Below, piece after piece: positions 22,906 to 33,928 of a stretch of 64,000 bases of DNA (position 1 is the stretch's first letter; the number at the start of each line of letters is the position of its first letter). Both the position numbers and the translations under genes were made by a program. The notes below the pieces were generated by a model that saw nothing but the letters and a program-made list of their open reading frames with translations, was not told the DNA's origin and did not search any database. This DNA is from Hevea brasiliensis. Taxonomy: Eukaryota > Streptophyta > Magnoliopsida > Malpighiales > Euphorbiaceae. The stretch covers positions 43,814,735 to 43,878,734 of the forward strand of contig NC_079503.1 of NCBI RefSeq assembly GCF_030052815.1. The letters are read 5' to 3'.

Positions 22906-23300
22906 CCCGCCGTAAATTATGCCTTGAGAGCTCAGAGGAGCAAGATGCCCTGACGTCATCGTGGGTACGTTCTCCTCTACACTACACTGCATGCATTGGT
23001 GGATCCAGATCCACTCATTCCTACATTTGCATCAACCTACCGTAGAAAGGGGGATAATGGTAGGAGAGTGACCAAGACATTCTGGTCACTAATCCATTGG
23101 GCCACAGGTGGTAGTGAACAAAGTATACAAGGGTTGCGTTGAGGATTCAGGGTATGAATTCTTAGCGCACTGATTGAGTTGCCTTTCCATGAGTTTGACG
23201 TGATTTTGGGAATGGACCGGTTGTCACGTCATCGTGCAATAGTTGATTGCAAATTGAAGAGAATTTCTAAAAACTTCAGAGGGTAATGAGATCACGGTTG
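22906..23300 (+). pseudogene. Aspartic protease region of element B, frameshifted
   Basis: Traces in order: VIVGTF, then ALVDP and, in another frame, STHSYICINL, the two halves of the active-site motif DPGSTHSY seen intact in E2. GMDRLSRHRAIVDCKLK follows near 23210. The frameshift falls inside the catalytic motif, so the protease is dead. Confidence 0.75.
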
Positions 23301-24187
23301 TGGGGAAAGGATGATTTCTTGTCCAATGTCATCTCAAACCACTTGCAAGAAGAATGATGAGAAAAGGCTGTGAAGCCTACCTAGCACATGTGGTGGATAC
23401 TAGGCAGGCTAAGCCAAACCTGAGTGACATAACCACAGTGAGAGACTTCCCAGAGGTATTCCCTGAAGAGTTGCCTGGTTTGCCACCAGAAAGGGAAGTT
23501 GAATTTGCTATTGAGACACTACCGCACAAAGACCCATTTCCATTGCTCCCTATAGGATGGCACCCACTGAATTGAGGGAGTTGAAAACTCAGTTGTAAGA
23601 GTTGCTGGATAAGGGGTTCATACGCCCCAGTGTGTCACCATGGGGAGCTCCAGTGCTGTTTGTGAAGAAGAAGGATGGGACTTTGAGGCTATGCATTGAT
23701 TACCGGCAATTGAATAAAGTGACAGTGAAGAACAAATATCCGTTGCCTAGAATTGATGATCTGTTTGATCGGTTGAAGGGAGCAGAGTATTTTCTAAGAT
23801 TGATCTCGCATCGGTATCATCAGTTGAGGGTAAAGGATGTAGATGTGCCCAAGACTGCATTCAGGACCCGGTATGGGCATTATGAGTTCCTAGTGATGCC
23901 CTTTGGCCTAACAAATGCACCAGCGGCATTCATGGACCTTATGAACCGTATCTTTCATCCACACTTAGATCGGTTCGTAGTGGTCTTTATTGATGATATT
24001 TTGGTGTATTCCAAGACCAGGGAAGAACATGATGAGCATTTGAGGATTGTTCTGCAAACCCTGAGAGAAAAGAAACTGTATGCTAAGTTGTCCAAGTGTG
24101 ACTTTTGGCTGAATGAGATTGCATTCCTTGGACACGTAGTGTCAGCTGATGGGATTAGGGTGGATCCCAAGAAAATAGAAGCGATCT
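23301..24187 (+). pseudogene. Reverse transcriptase of element B, broken
   Basis: The linker (DFPEVFPEELPGLPPERE) is in 23354-23575 and the polymerase in 23602-24219. Motifs include [44 protein letters not shown], and the catalytic FIDDILVYS near 23990. A frameshift and stop near 23570-23597 separate the linker from the polymerase. A second frameshift near 24187 separates it from RNase H. RT copies the element RNA into cDNA. Confidence 0.92.
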
Positions 24188-24760
24188 TTGGAATGGAAGC
24201 CTCCCAGGAATACAACTGAGGTCAGAAGCTTCTTGGGGCTAGCTGGGTATTACAGAAGATTTGTGAAGGGATTTTCCCTAATAGCTGCTCCAATGACCAA
24301 GTTATTACACAAGAATGTCAGATTTGACTGGAATGACAAGTGTCAGACCAGTTTTGAGAAGTTGAAGGCTATGTTGACAGAGGCACTAGTGTTAACACAG
24401 CCAGTGTCAGGAAAGAACTTTGTGGTCTACAGTGATGCCTCTCATAATGGGTTAGGGTGTGTATTGATGCATGAGGGGAAAGTGATCGCCTATGCTTCCA
24501 GACAGCTAAGGCCACATGAACAGAACTACCCTACCCATGATCTAGAGCTTACAACAATTATCTTCGCATTGAAGATATGGAGGCATTACTTGTATGGGGA
24601 AAAGTGCTACATTTACACAGACCACAAAAGCCTGAAATACTTGCCAACCCAGAAGGAGCTCAACCTTAGACAGAGGCGATGGATTGAGTTCCTGTAGGAT
24701 TATGACTGTGTAATTGACTACCATCCTGGGAAGGCAAATGTAGTTGCTGATGCTTTGAGC
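24188..24760 (+). pseudogene. RNase H domain of element B
   Basis: Open from 24188 ([20 protein letters not shown], the RT connection) through [16 protein letters not shown] with the first catalytic Asp, [18 protein letters not shown] and [17 protein letters not shown]. It stops at a TAG at 24695-24697, then resumes as [23 protein letters not shown]. RNase H removes the RNA strand after first-strand synthesis. Confidence 0.9.
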
Positions 24761-26380
24761 AGAAAATCCATGACAGCCTTGAGATCATTGAATGCCCGTC
24801 TATCTTTGATTCGAGATGGAGTTATTTTGGCTGAGTTGCAAGTGAGGCCAAACCTGCTACAGCAGATTTTAGATGGGCAAAAGGCAGATGAAAAGTTAAT
24901 GGCCATTATGAACAAGATCTCAGAGGGAAAAGCAACTGATTATGGGGTGAAAGAAGATGGGTGCCTGTACTACAAAGGAAGACTGTGTGTACCAGATGAT
25001 GGGGAATTGAAGACCAGTATTCTAAAAGAGGCACACACCAGTGTATATGCTATGCACCCAGGAAGTACAAAGATGTATCATGATCTAAAGCTTCAGTATT
25101 GGTGGCCTGGTATGAAGAGGGATATAGCTGACTATGTGACTAAATGCTTGACATGTCAGCAAGTCAAGGCAGAACATCAAGTTCCATCAGGTTTGCTACA
25201 GCCTATACGCATACCTGAATGGAAATGGGATCGGGTCACCATGGATTTTGTAAGTGGTCTACCTCTCACCCGGAAGAAACATGATGCAGCATGGGTGATA
25301 GTTGATAGATTGACAAAGTTAGCACACTTTCTGCCAGTTAGGACTGACTACTCACTGGAGAAGTTAGCAGAATTGTATATCAGTGAGATAGTTAGACTAC
25401 ATGGAATTCCACTTTCCATCATATCTGATCGAGACCCAAGGTTTACATCGAGATTCTGGAAGAAGTTGCATGAGTCCTTGGGTACACAACTCCATTTCAA
25501 GATGACTTTCCATCCTCAGACGGATGGGCAATCAGAAAGAGTAATCCAGGTAAACAATTGAAACCAATGAAATTGATACAAATATTGAATTAAAATGATA
25601 ACAATAACGTGAAATATATGTCAGGTCCTTGAGGAAATGCTGAGGAGTTGTGTCATTGAGTTTGAGGGAAGTTGGGATAGATACCTCCCATCGCGTAATT
25701 TGCATACAACAATAGCTACCAAGCTAGTATCCAAATGGCCCCGTATGAAGCTGTATGGGAGAAAATGTAGAAATCCAGTGTCTTTGGACTGAATTGGCGA
25801 ACAAATTGGTGGGGCTGACACAGTGAAACAGATCGAGGAAAAGGTAAAACTAATCAAAGCAAATCTCAAGGTTGCCTCGCATGCATGTAAATCCAATGCC
25901 GACCTGAAGAGAAAAGAAATAGAATATGTGGTTGGCGACAAGGTGTTCCTCAAGGTGTCACCATGGAGGAAAGTATTGAGGTTTGGAAGGAAAGGTAAGT
26001 TAAGCCCTAGGTTCATTGGCCCATATGAAGTCATTGAACGTGTGGGTCCAGTGGCCTATAGACTAGCTTTACCACCAGAGCTGGACAAGATCCACAATGT
26101 GTTCCACGTATCCATGCTCAGAAGATACCGCTCAGACCCTTCACATGTCATCTCCAGAGAAGAAATTGAAATACAACCGAATTTGACATATGAAGAAGAA
26201 CCTCTACGAATCCTAGCTCGGGAAGTAAAAGAGTTGAGGAACAAGCAGATCCCACTGGTGAAACTGCTTTGGAGGCACCACAACACCGAGGAGGCAACTT
26301 GGGAAAGTGAAGAGATGATGAGGAAACAGTTCCCTCAACTGTTTGCATCAGGTAAATTTCGAGGACGAAATTTAAATTAG
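24761..26380 (+). pseudogene. Integrase and chromodomain of element B, with internal intron
   Basis: The first part (24755-25549) is open and has the HHCC zinc-binding region (HPGSTKMY...[11 protein letters not shown]) and the catalytic core: Asp in VIVDRLTK, Asp in [12 protein letters not shown] and Glu in DGQSERVIQ. A 75-bp GT-AG intron follows (25550-25624). The second part (25625-26380) has frame breaks near 25690-25800, then an open stretch with GDKVFLKVSPW, GPYEVIERVGP and a chromodomain ending LVKLLWRHHNTEEATWE. The stop is at 26378-26380, just before the polypurine tract. A and E2 lack the intron. Confidence 0.92.
25550..25624 (+). other. Putative 75-bp spliceosomal intron in integrase (element B)
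   Basis: ATCCAG|GTAAAC at the donor and ATATATGTCAG|GTC at the acceptor. It is AT-rich and lies in phase 0 right after the catalytic-Glu segment. Read-through meets a stop within a few codons. Element D has the intron at the same codon; A and E2 are continuous there. Confidence 0.78.
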
Positions 26381-26391
26381 AGGGGAAGAGT
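26374..26391 (+). other. Polypurine tract of element B
   Basis: AAATTAGAGGGGAAGAGT directly before the 3' LTR start. The same tract precedes the second LTR of F. Confidence 0.85.
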
Positions 26392-29300
26392 TGTAACACC
26401 CTCCCGATAACAACTCCGTACATTCTACTGTTCTGGTGACCGGTGTCGGTCCGGACAGCTAGAACGTCCGGAAAAATAATTAAACTCAAGTGAGGGACCA
26501 TAATTAACTCAAATATTAATAAGAAACACTTAGTAAAAATTTTAAAAATAAAATACAACCAAGTCAAATGAGCCGGTGCCTAAGCGATGGGTAACCGGAG
26601 GGAAGTTGCGGTTCTCACAACGAGGAGCCCTACACCCGGGGGAAAAATTAGAAAATAATTTTTGGGACTCCAGAGAAGGATTATTGAGGTTCCCATGGCA
26701 TTAGAATGCCAAGAAAATACCTAGAAAAATTTTTCAATCGGTACAGACAATTTTGACCCGTTAAGCCAAACGGAGGGCATTTTGGTCATTTCGCCTTCAG
26801 AGGTGATTTTTGGCTGACTTGTCCAGTTGAGTAAATAATTAATATGACATAAAATATGAATAAACATTACTAGAAATTAAATTGAAATTGAGTAGTGATG
26901 AAAAGAAAAGAAAAATCAAAGAAAAGCTTATTTATGACATCATTGTGATGTCATTTAAAACTCACCAACCAATCACAAGCTAATAAACTTTCTTAAATAC
27001 TTAAAAGAGACAAAATTAAGACCAAAATAATTAAATTGCAGCTGCCTTCTTCCTCTCCAATTCCAGCCGAAATCTCTCTCTCTCTCAACCTCCATTAAAC
27101 CTCACTTCCCAAGCTCCCTTTCTCCTTTGTTTCCACCACTAAACCCTAAACCCCTTCATTAAAACTTAATCACACCTCTTGGGGAAGTGTTTGGCAGCCT
27201 AAAAAGTGAAGGAAAGTGAAGTTTTAAGTGGGGAAAAATATGCCCTATTCAAGGTTAGTGCATATATATACTTAAATCTCCTTTATTCCATGTTAAAGCC
27301 TTAAAGTGAGCAAGAATTTGTAACTTAAATGAATGAAATTTATGTTTATGCATGCCTTGAATTTCGGCAGCCCTAATGAGAGAATAATAATGGAGTGTCT
27401 TGATGATTTTAATGGACTTAGAATGAATTGGAGATTATGTTTAAGCTATATATTTACATAGATAATGATTTAGTGTGCTTAACCAAGGTGCATGGGTAAA
27501 TTGGAATGGAAACTATGGTTTTGAGGGTGAAAAATTGAATTGGCTTAGGAAATTGTTAGAGCACATTTTAATGGTCAATTATTGACCATTTTAGGCAAGT
27601 TGACCATCAAATGGACTGAAAAATAGGATTGCAAAGTGAAGTTGCAGGCTGCCCTAGGACAACAGCAGAAGGACTGAAAATTCAGTCCACTTGCACTGCC
27701 ATAACTTTGGCTGTGTTGGTCCAATTAGTGTTTGGCCAATTGGACATGAAACTAGGCTTATAATGGCACATTTTTGCTGAAGAAACCATGCCCAAAAGAC
27801 CAAAGAAAGAGGACCAAAACTTGGCCCCAATCCGGACACTCTGCAACAGCCCCTGCAGAATTGACCAAATGAACAGTAACTGTTCATTTAGCCATAACTC
27901 ACTGTAGATTTGGTCAATTGACTTGAAATTTTTACAGCAACAAGTTAAGACATAGACAAACAACTTTCATGAAGGAACCTACCCCAAATTATGGCCAGAA
28001 CCTAACCCAAATGGCAGTGGCAGTCACTGTTCATGTTACTATAGATATGGTAATTTCTGCAGAATGCAAATCCGGCCAGCTGTGGTTTTTGGACCATATC
28101 TGGAGTTACAAAACTCCAAATGGAGTGATTCAAAAAACGAAATTCAACTAGACAAAATAAGGAACAACTTTCATGTTTGCCATTTCTTCAAATTCTCACT
28201 GCAACAGTGTCCAATGGAACAGTGAAGTTGAGTCTCAAAAACTGAAATTTTCTGCCCTCTTGGTTTTAAGTTAGAAATGGTAATGGTGACCAATTCTAAC
28301 AAGTTTTAAATGTAAAATGTGGTATGTTGGGAGTGCCAAAGTCAATGTACATATTTTCTATCCAAAATTCAACATTTTTGTTGACCAAAGAGATGAATAG
28401 TGACACCAAAACTTGAAATGCACAAATTGAAGAATTTAAAAGTTTCAAATGCCCTAGTATACCTAACATGATTGGTTTGGATAGTTTGGCATGCCAACGA
28501 GTTCGATTAGCAAGATCGCATATGTCAATATTCCATTCTGTGATTTCATGGCTTTTAGCCATTCTGACTTTGCATTGAGATTTGGCCTTGTGCCTGAGAT
28601 TATTTACAGGTTGGTAGCTGTTCTGTTGCACACCGGGAGATGCATATGTGACCGATGGTGTGACGGCCCGAGGTACTAGATACCCAGTGCCAGTTTACCC
28701 GTTATCCAGCCCAGTCGTCTAGTGTAGGTTACTTGGGGCAACCAAATGAATAAAAGTGGACAAAGTAAATAATATACAAATACCAAGCAAATGAAACATA
28801 TACATTCACTACACATTTAATTTCTTGCTATTTTCTTTTATTATATTATTGCACCACTAAGCATTATTGCTTAGCGCGTTGCTTTTGCCACGCGTAGGTA
28901 CTGGAGATACAGATCATGAGCCCAGTAGACCCAGATCGGTGAGTCCATCCTGCGATTCTGCAGTTGTCCGTGTCACCTCATCACTGCGATTGCATTGGTA
29001 GGACATTAGATGTCATTTTGTCATTTTGTAATTAAATATTTGTTTTCTCATATGTATTTGGGATTTATATAATGTATTTTGAGGTTCATGTAAATAATAA
29101 AGATTTATGGTTATGTATGAAAATAATTTGAGTATTTAATTGTTGTATATATATGAGAACCCTGAGAAATGGATGTTTGAGAAATGAAAAGGTTGTTGAG
29201 ACCTGAAATTGAAAAAAATGTTGAGATCTTGATATTGAGCTTTGTGATGATATTGGAGTTGAGAATGAATGAATTTGTTCATTGGAAGTGTTTTTAACAG

Positions 29301-29529
29301 GTTCCGAAGAACTGTTTTCTCCATTTTTAGCCGGTACTCTGCCGGATTTTCTTCAAAATTTACGAAACCTCAAATAAATTATGATTTTAATAAATGACTT
29401 AAATGAGTTATATTTTACAAGTTATATTCAAAAGCATGATATAAATTAATTAAGGAATATTAGAGTGTGCCGGTACACCGTGTGGCATTACTTACTCAAG
29501 TATACTGTACACGGGTAAGGGGTGTCACA
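26392..29529 (+). repeat. 3' LTR of element B (3138 bp)
   Basis: Starts TGTAACACCCTCCCGATAAC and ends GGGGTGTCACA. Nearly identical to the 5' LTR, including splice donor (GT at 27254), TATA-like box (about 26995) and hairpin (28857-28874). Confidence 0.96.
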
Positions 29530-30968
29530 CTACATTTGGCACTAACCAAAACCATTCCATTCTCTACATTATAGGTCAACTTGGACAGAATAAACCACTT
29601 CAAATACACCAAATGCAGTCACCAATCACAAAGTTCAATCCCAATAATATATACACATATATACTTCTAATTATCACACAAACTTCCATCATCAAATTAC
29701 ATACCTATCACTACTATTCCACACACATATATGCTGCCATTCTTTTGTACAATATTTCAACAACATTTCTTGAATTTGAACCTTACCAATTTCCATTTTG
29801 AGGCTGCCCAAAAATTACACATACACATCAACTTCCATTTTCACTTTTCAAGCTTACAAATCAAACTTTATACTTGGAATTCAACTTCAATACAATTAAA
29901 CATTTAAATCAACACCCCAAAACATGAAGAAAACAAGTTACATATTAAACTTCCATGGCTACCGAAATGGAGCGGCACCCTAACTTACCAAGCTTCAACT
30001 TTTCTTCCATATATCAACTTATCTCAACACCCACACAAACTTTAACAAAGAAAAGTTGAAGAAATGGATATTTACCCCTTGTGAGCTTGACCAAGCTTCA
30101 CCTATTCCGCTTGAAATTACTATCAAATTCTTGCTTGCAAGGTGGGGATAAACTTTAATGAAGACAAGTTGTGGAAAACATGACTTGATCATGGAGATTT
30201 GAGCTTGGGAAGTGGGTGGCCATGGATGAAAGCTTGGGAGGATTTTTGGCTTGTTTGTTTGGGAGGTTGAAGATGACAAATTTTCTGTCCCAATATACTA
30301 TATTATATGTCCATTAACTTCACTTAGTGGAGCACTAAGTATGGTTAAAGCCTTAATTAATCTAAAGTTTCCAATTTTCCACATTTTCCTCATATCTTTT
30401 ACTATTTAGATTATGTACCACCATTTTAATTTTTCATGACATTTTCCAAGTGTAATATCATTTATTTTTAATGGATATTTTGGTCAAAAGGCAACTCGGG
30501 ATGTCAAATGACCACAATGCCCCTATTCGGGTTGCATTCTCGATTTTTCAGTAAATCGAGTTTTGTCGTTTTCTCGATTTCTCATTTTTCTTTGTACTAA
30601 TTAATTAATTTTTCTTTGATATTTCTAATGACATTTATACTTCAATAGATGTTTATTTAAGTCTTAAAAATATTTTCCAAGGTTTCCCGTGGTCCAAGGC
30701 TAGTCAACGGTCCACGCCGCAACTTCCCAGTGCGGTCACCCATCGCTATGGTTCTTGGCTCGTTTAACTTAGTTACATTTCATTACTATTATTTTTCCTT
30801 TATTTTTCTTGTATTTTCTTTTCTTGTATTTCATTATTTTATGTCTCCTCACCCATATCTAAGTGTAGTTCTCACCCACATCTAAGTGTAGTTCTAGGCA
30901 TCCTAGCTGTCCAGACAACACTGGTCACTGGAACAGTAGAACGCATTACCGAACGTAGGGGTGTTACA
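29530..30968 (-). repeat. 3' LTR of element C, proximal piece
   Basis: Starts on the minus strand at 30968 with TGTAACACCCC, next to the polypurine tract, and runs to the B insertion site. It includes a weakened copy of the 5' splice site near 30075 (GGG|GTAAAT). Confidence 0.92.
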
Positions 30969-30984
30969 ATTCTCCCCCCCTTAA

Positions 30985-32085
30985 AATAAATTTCGTCTCG
31001 AAAGTTTACCTGGCATCAGTCTTGGAACAGCTGTGGGTGTTATCTCCTCATATCCTTTTCACGTTCCCAAATAGCTTCCTGGCCTGAATGATGGTTCCAC
31101 AGCACTTTAACCAGGTGTATCTGTTTATTCCTCAGCTGCTTCACCTCATATGCCAGAATTTCTATGGGTTCTTCCTTATATGAGAGGTCTAGATTTACCT
31201 CAATCTCTTCAACTGATAGTACATGAGATGGGTCAGATCTGTACCTCCTTAACATGGACACATGGAAGACACTTTGTATCCTTTCTAGCTATGGAGGTAA
31301 TGCTAACCGGTATGCCAAAGGACCCACTCTCTCCAGAACCTCGTATGGTCCGATAAAACGAGGACTCAGTTTCCCCTTTCTGCCAAATCTCATAATCCTC
31401 TTCCAAGAAGAAACTTTAAGGAATACCTTATCACCCACTGCATATTCAATATCTCTCCTTTTTAGATCAATATAGGACTTCTGACGGTCTGATGCAGCCT
31501 TGAGTTGATCTCTAATCAATATGATCTTTTCCTCTGTCTGCTGAATAATTTCTAGTCCAATCATCTTCCTTTCACCTACTTCATCCCAACATAGGGGAAT
31601 TCTGCACTTTCTGCCATATAAAACTTCATATGGAGGCATCCCAATGCTTGATTGGTAGCTGTTGTTATAAGAAAACTCAATCAAAGGCAAGTGTATATCC
31701 CAACTATCTTCAAACTCAATCACACAAGCCCGTAGCATATCCTTCAATATCTGAATTACCCTCTCAGACTGGCCATTTATCTGTGGGTGGAATGCTGTGC
31801 TGAAGTTCAATCTAGTTCCTAAGGCTCTCTGAAGACTACCTCAGAATCTAGAAGTGAACCTAGGATCTCTGTTTGATACAATCGATATTGGCACTCCATG
31901 CAGTTTTACAATCTCATTTATGTACAATCTGGCCAATCTCTCCAACTATAGTCCATCCGGACTGGCAAAAAGTGAGCAGACTTGGTTAGTCTATCAACTA
32001 TAACCCATACTGCATCATGACTATTCTGTGTCCTTGGAAGTCTCATCACAAAATCCATAGTTATTCGTTCCCTTATAATGTTTCA
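30985..32085 (-). pseudogene. Integrase and chromodomain of element C (A-type), broken
   Basis: Open pieces at 31810-31289 and 31261-31040 on the minus strand hold FHPQINGQSERVIQ with the catalytic Glu, [51 protein letters not shown] and a chromodomain with LVKVLWNHHSGQEA. The upstream core ([18 protein letters not shown]) is decayed at about 31900-32085. No intron after the catalytic Glu. Same arrangement as 673-1735 in element A. Confidence 0.88.
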
Positions 32086-32345
32086 TAGGTGCCGTTTGTA
32101 TGCTAGCTTGACATTTATTATTGTATACAAATTCTGTTAGTGGGAGATATCTGTCCCATCTCCCCTCGGATTCAAGGACACAAGTTCTCAGTATATTCTC
32201 GAGGGCTTATTACATTTTACAGGTTATTATTATCATTTCATTTCATTTTTTTACAGAAATTTAATGAGTTTCAGAATTTACATGAATTACTTGTTTCGAC
32301 TGTCCATTCGTTTGAGGATGATAAGTCATACTAATATCTCTAAAC
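32086..32345 (-). pseudogene. B/D-type integrase fragment with decayed intron in element C
   Basis: On the minus strand from about 32345: a YHPQTDG-like segment, a decayed GTAAAT... intron, and the C-terminal start. It joins A-type integrase at about 32085. It is the uninterrupted counterpart of the split fragment in element A, and shows the empty site of the solo LTR (CTCAGTATATTCTCGAGG). Confidence 0.75.
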
Positions 32346-33069
32346 TTATAGCAATTTCTGTGGTACAGGTAGTTCACATTATTGTAACTGAGTTATTGAC
32401 TCCAGCTACCTTACAAGTGTAGTATTTCCACAGGCTAGTTCTGAAGTTTTAAATTTCTGACTAAAATTTTCACATTTATTTCCTGTAATAATACTCTATT
32501 CGGGCGTAACTATATGAATTTATAGATTACTTACAAATATTCTTATTTTATTGTACCACGAGGAAGCACGTAGCTCTACACAATAATCCCGTGTCGGTAC
32601 TATAATTTGCAGCTTACAATACAAACATCGAGAACATTACATAATCACTACGTTATAACCTCATGGACTAGGTTTTCTAACATCTTATCTTTCTCAAATC
32701 CACTAATATCCTAAACCGATTTTGATTACAATATCCCTTGACAGTTACTAATTGTAACATCTTTGCCCTCATCTAGAGTAATTCTATTACTGTAACTTAC
32801 TTTTAGGTCCTCTTGCCTTACATTAAGCAGGCTCGCCAATTAGCTTTATAATTTATGGTGTGTTAGAAAATACTTTTAGCTAACAATTCTTCCAAAAATA
32901 ATGTCAATCATACTTGTTATTATAGTTTTTATCCTAAAGGACTAGTCACTAATACATGAAAATTCATTCCCATGTAAAGGAATAGCAACAGAACATATAG
33001 TTCTAACACTAGCACACAACTAAGTAGTGCTGGGATAAAATAATAACTAATTGTTTCTTTCAAAAGTTA
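32346..33069 (-). other. Decayed protease remnant and unrecognised internal DNA of element C
   Basis: Matches 5401-6101 of element A. AT-rich and full of stops, with no RT or RNase H motif. Confidence 0.55.
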
Positions 33070-33741
33070 AGAACTTACCAGCAGCTACATCCGAAGTTTC
33101 TGTTCTTTCCCCTTGGCGCATAGTGGATGCTTTAACTGATGCGCTATTATGTTTGGGTTTATTCACTGTGTTATGGTTGTGAGGAGTACCAACTCTATTT
33201 CTATCTCGACCTCTACTGACTGTGTGTGAACTTTCGAGAGCAGATCGAGGTACTCTAGTACAATCTCTAACAAAGTGTCCAAGCTTTCCACAACCATAGC
33301 AGGCTCTAGAGGCCTTACGATAAATACCTCCATATAGCTTACTACAAACATGGCAGAAACAGGCAGAATAGAAACTTCTGGTTGTTCGACTACTAGATCT
33401 TGGTGTTCTCTACCCTGATGATATGCCTCTGTCATATCCCTGAGCTCGGGGTTTCTCAAATTCTTTTCTCTTCCCCAAATTACTGTTCGAGCTCTGACCC
33501 ATAGGTTTCTCCCTCTTCTCTATTTCACACTGCCCTTATGGGGGTTGGGTTTGTGCTTGAGCTTGAGCTAACAGAGTATCAGCCATTTGTTAAAGAAATA
33601 GGCCATTTGCTGGGCCATTTGTGCAGTAATTTATACCGGTAAAACTGGTACAGTCAAGCCTTCGACACTTTATGGAGCTAGGGCCTCAACTTGTACTTCT
33701 GCTATCACAGACTATTCTATTGTCTCATCCTTCTCTTCCAT
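33070..33741 (-). pseudogene. Gag remnant of element C with CCHC knuckle
   Basis: The ATG is at 33741 (MEEKDETIE-like). The linker and the zinc knuckle (about 33270-33320, CYGCGKLGHFVRDC) survive, but the capsid core is missing exactly as in A. Several stops. Confidence 0.8.
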
Positions 33742-33909
33742 ATCCTTTTTACAGGATTTTCTATTCCTATACAACCAACACAGGGAGATTCCTCTCCATT
33801 AGTTTATATTTATGATGTAAATGTACTATATGTATCAAACATTTGAGCAGTTGTAGTTACCGACAAAAAGATTTCAAATTCACAGTTTGAAATTTACTTT
33901 AAAACCATA

Positions 33910-33921
33910 GCTCTGATACCA
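33910..33921 (-). other. Primer-binding site of element C
   Basis: TGGTATCAGAGC on the minus strand, 7 bp inside the 5' LTR boundary. Confidence 0.9.
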
Positions 33922-33928
33922 CAAAACA

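Larger units (their letters stand above)
18509..29529 (+). mobile_element. Element B: complete Tekay-like Ty3/gypsy chromovirus (11.0 kb), coding-defective
   Basis: Plus strand, with LTRs at 18509-21639 and 26392-29529, primer site, gag, protease, RT, RNase H, integrase, chromodomain and polypurine tract in order. The target duplication is CTGCA (18504-18508) and CTACA (29530-29534), one mismatch. The empty site is visible in the C 5' LTR near 36579 (CCATTCTGCATTTGGCACT). In the first roughly 310 bp the LTRs differ at about 7 positions, so it is the youngest insertion I can date by eye. Frameshifts and stops break gag, protease, RT/RNase H and integrase. Confidence 0.96.
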
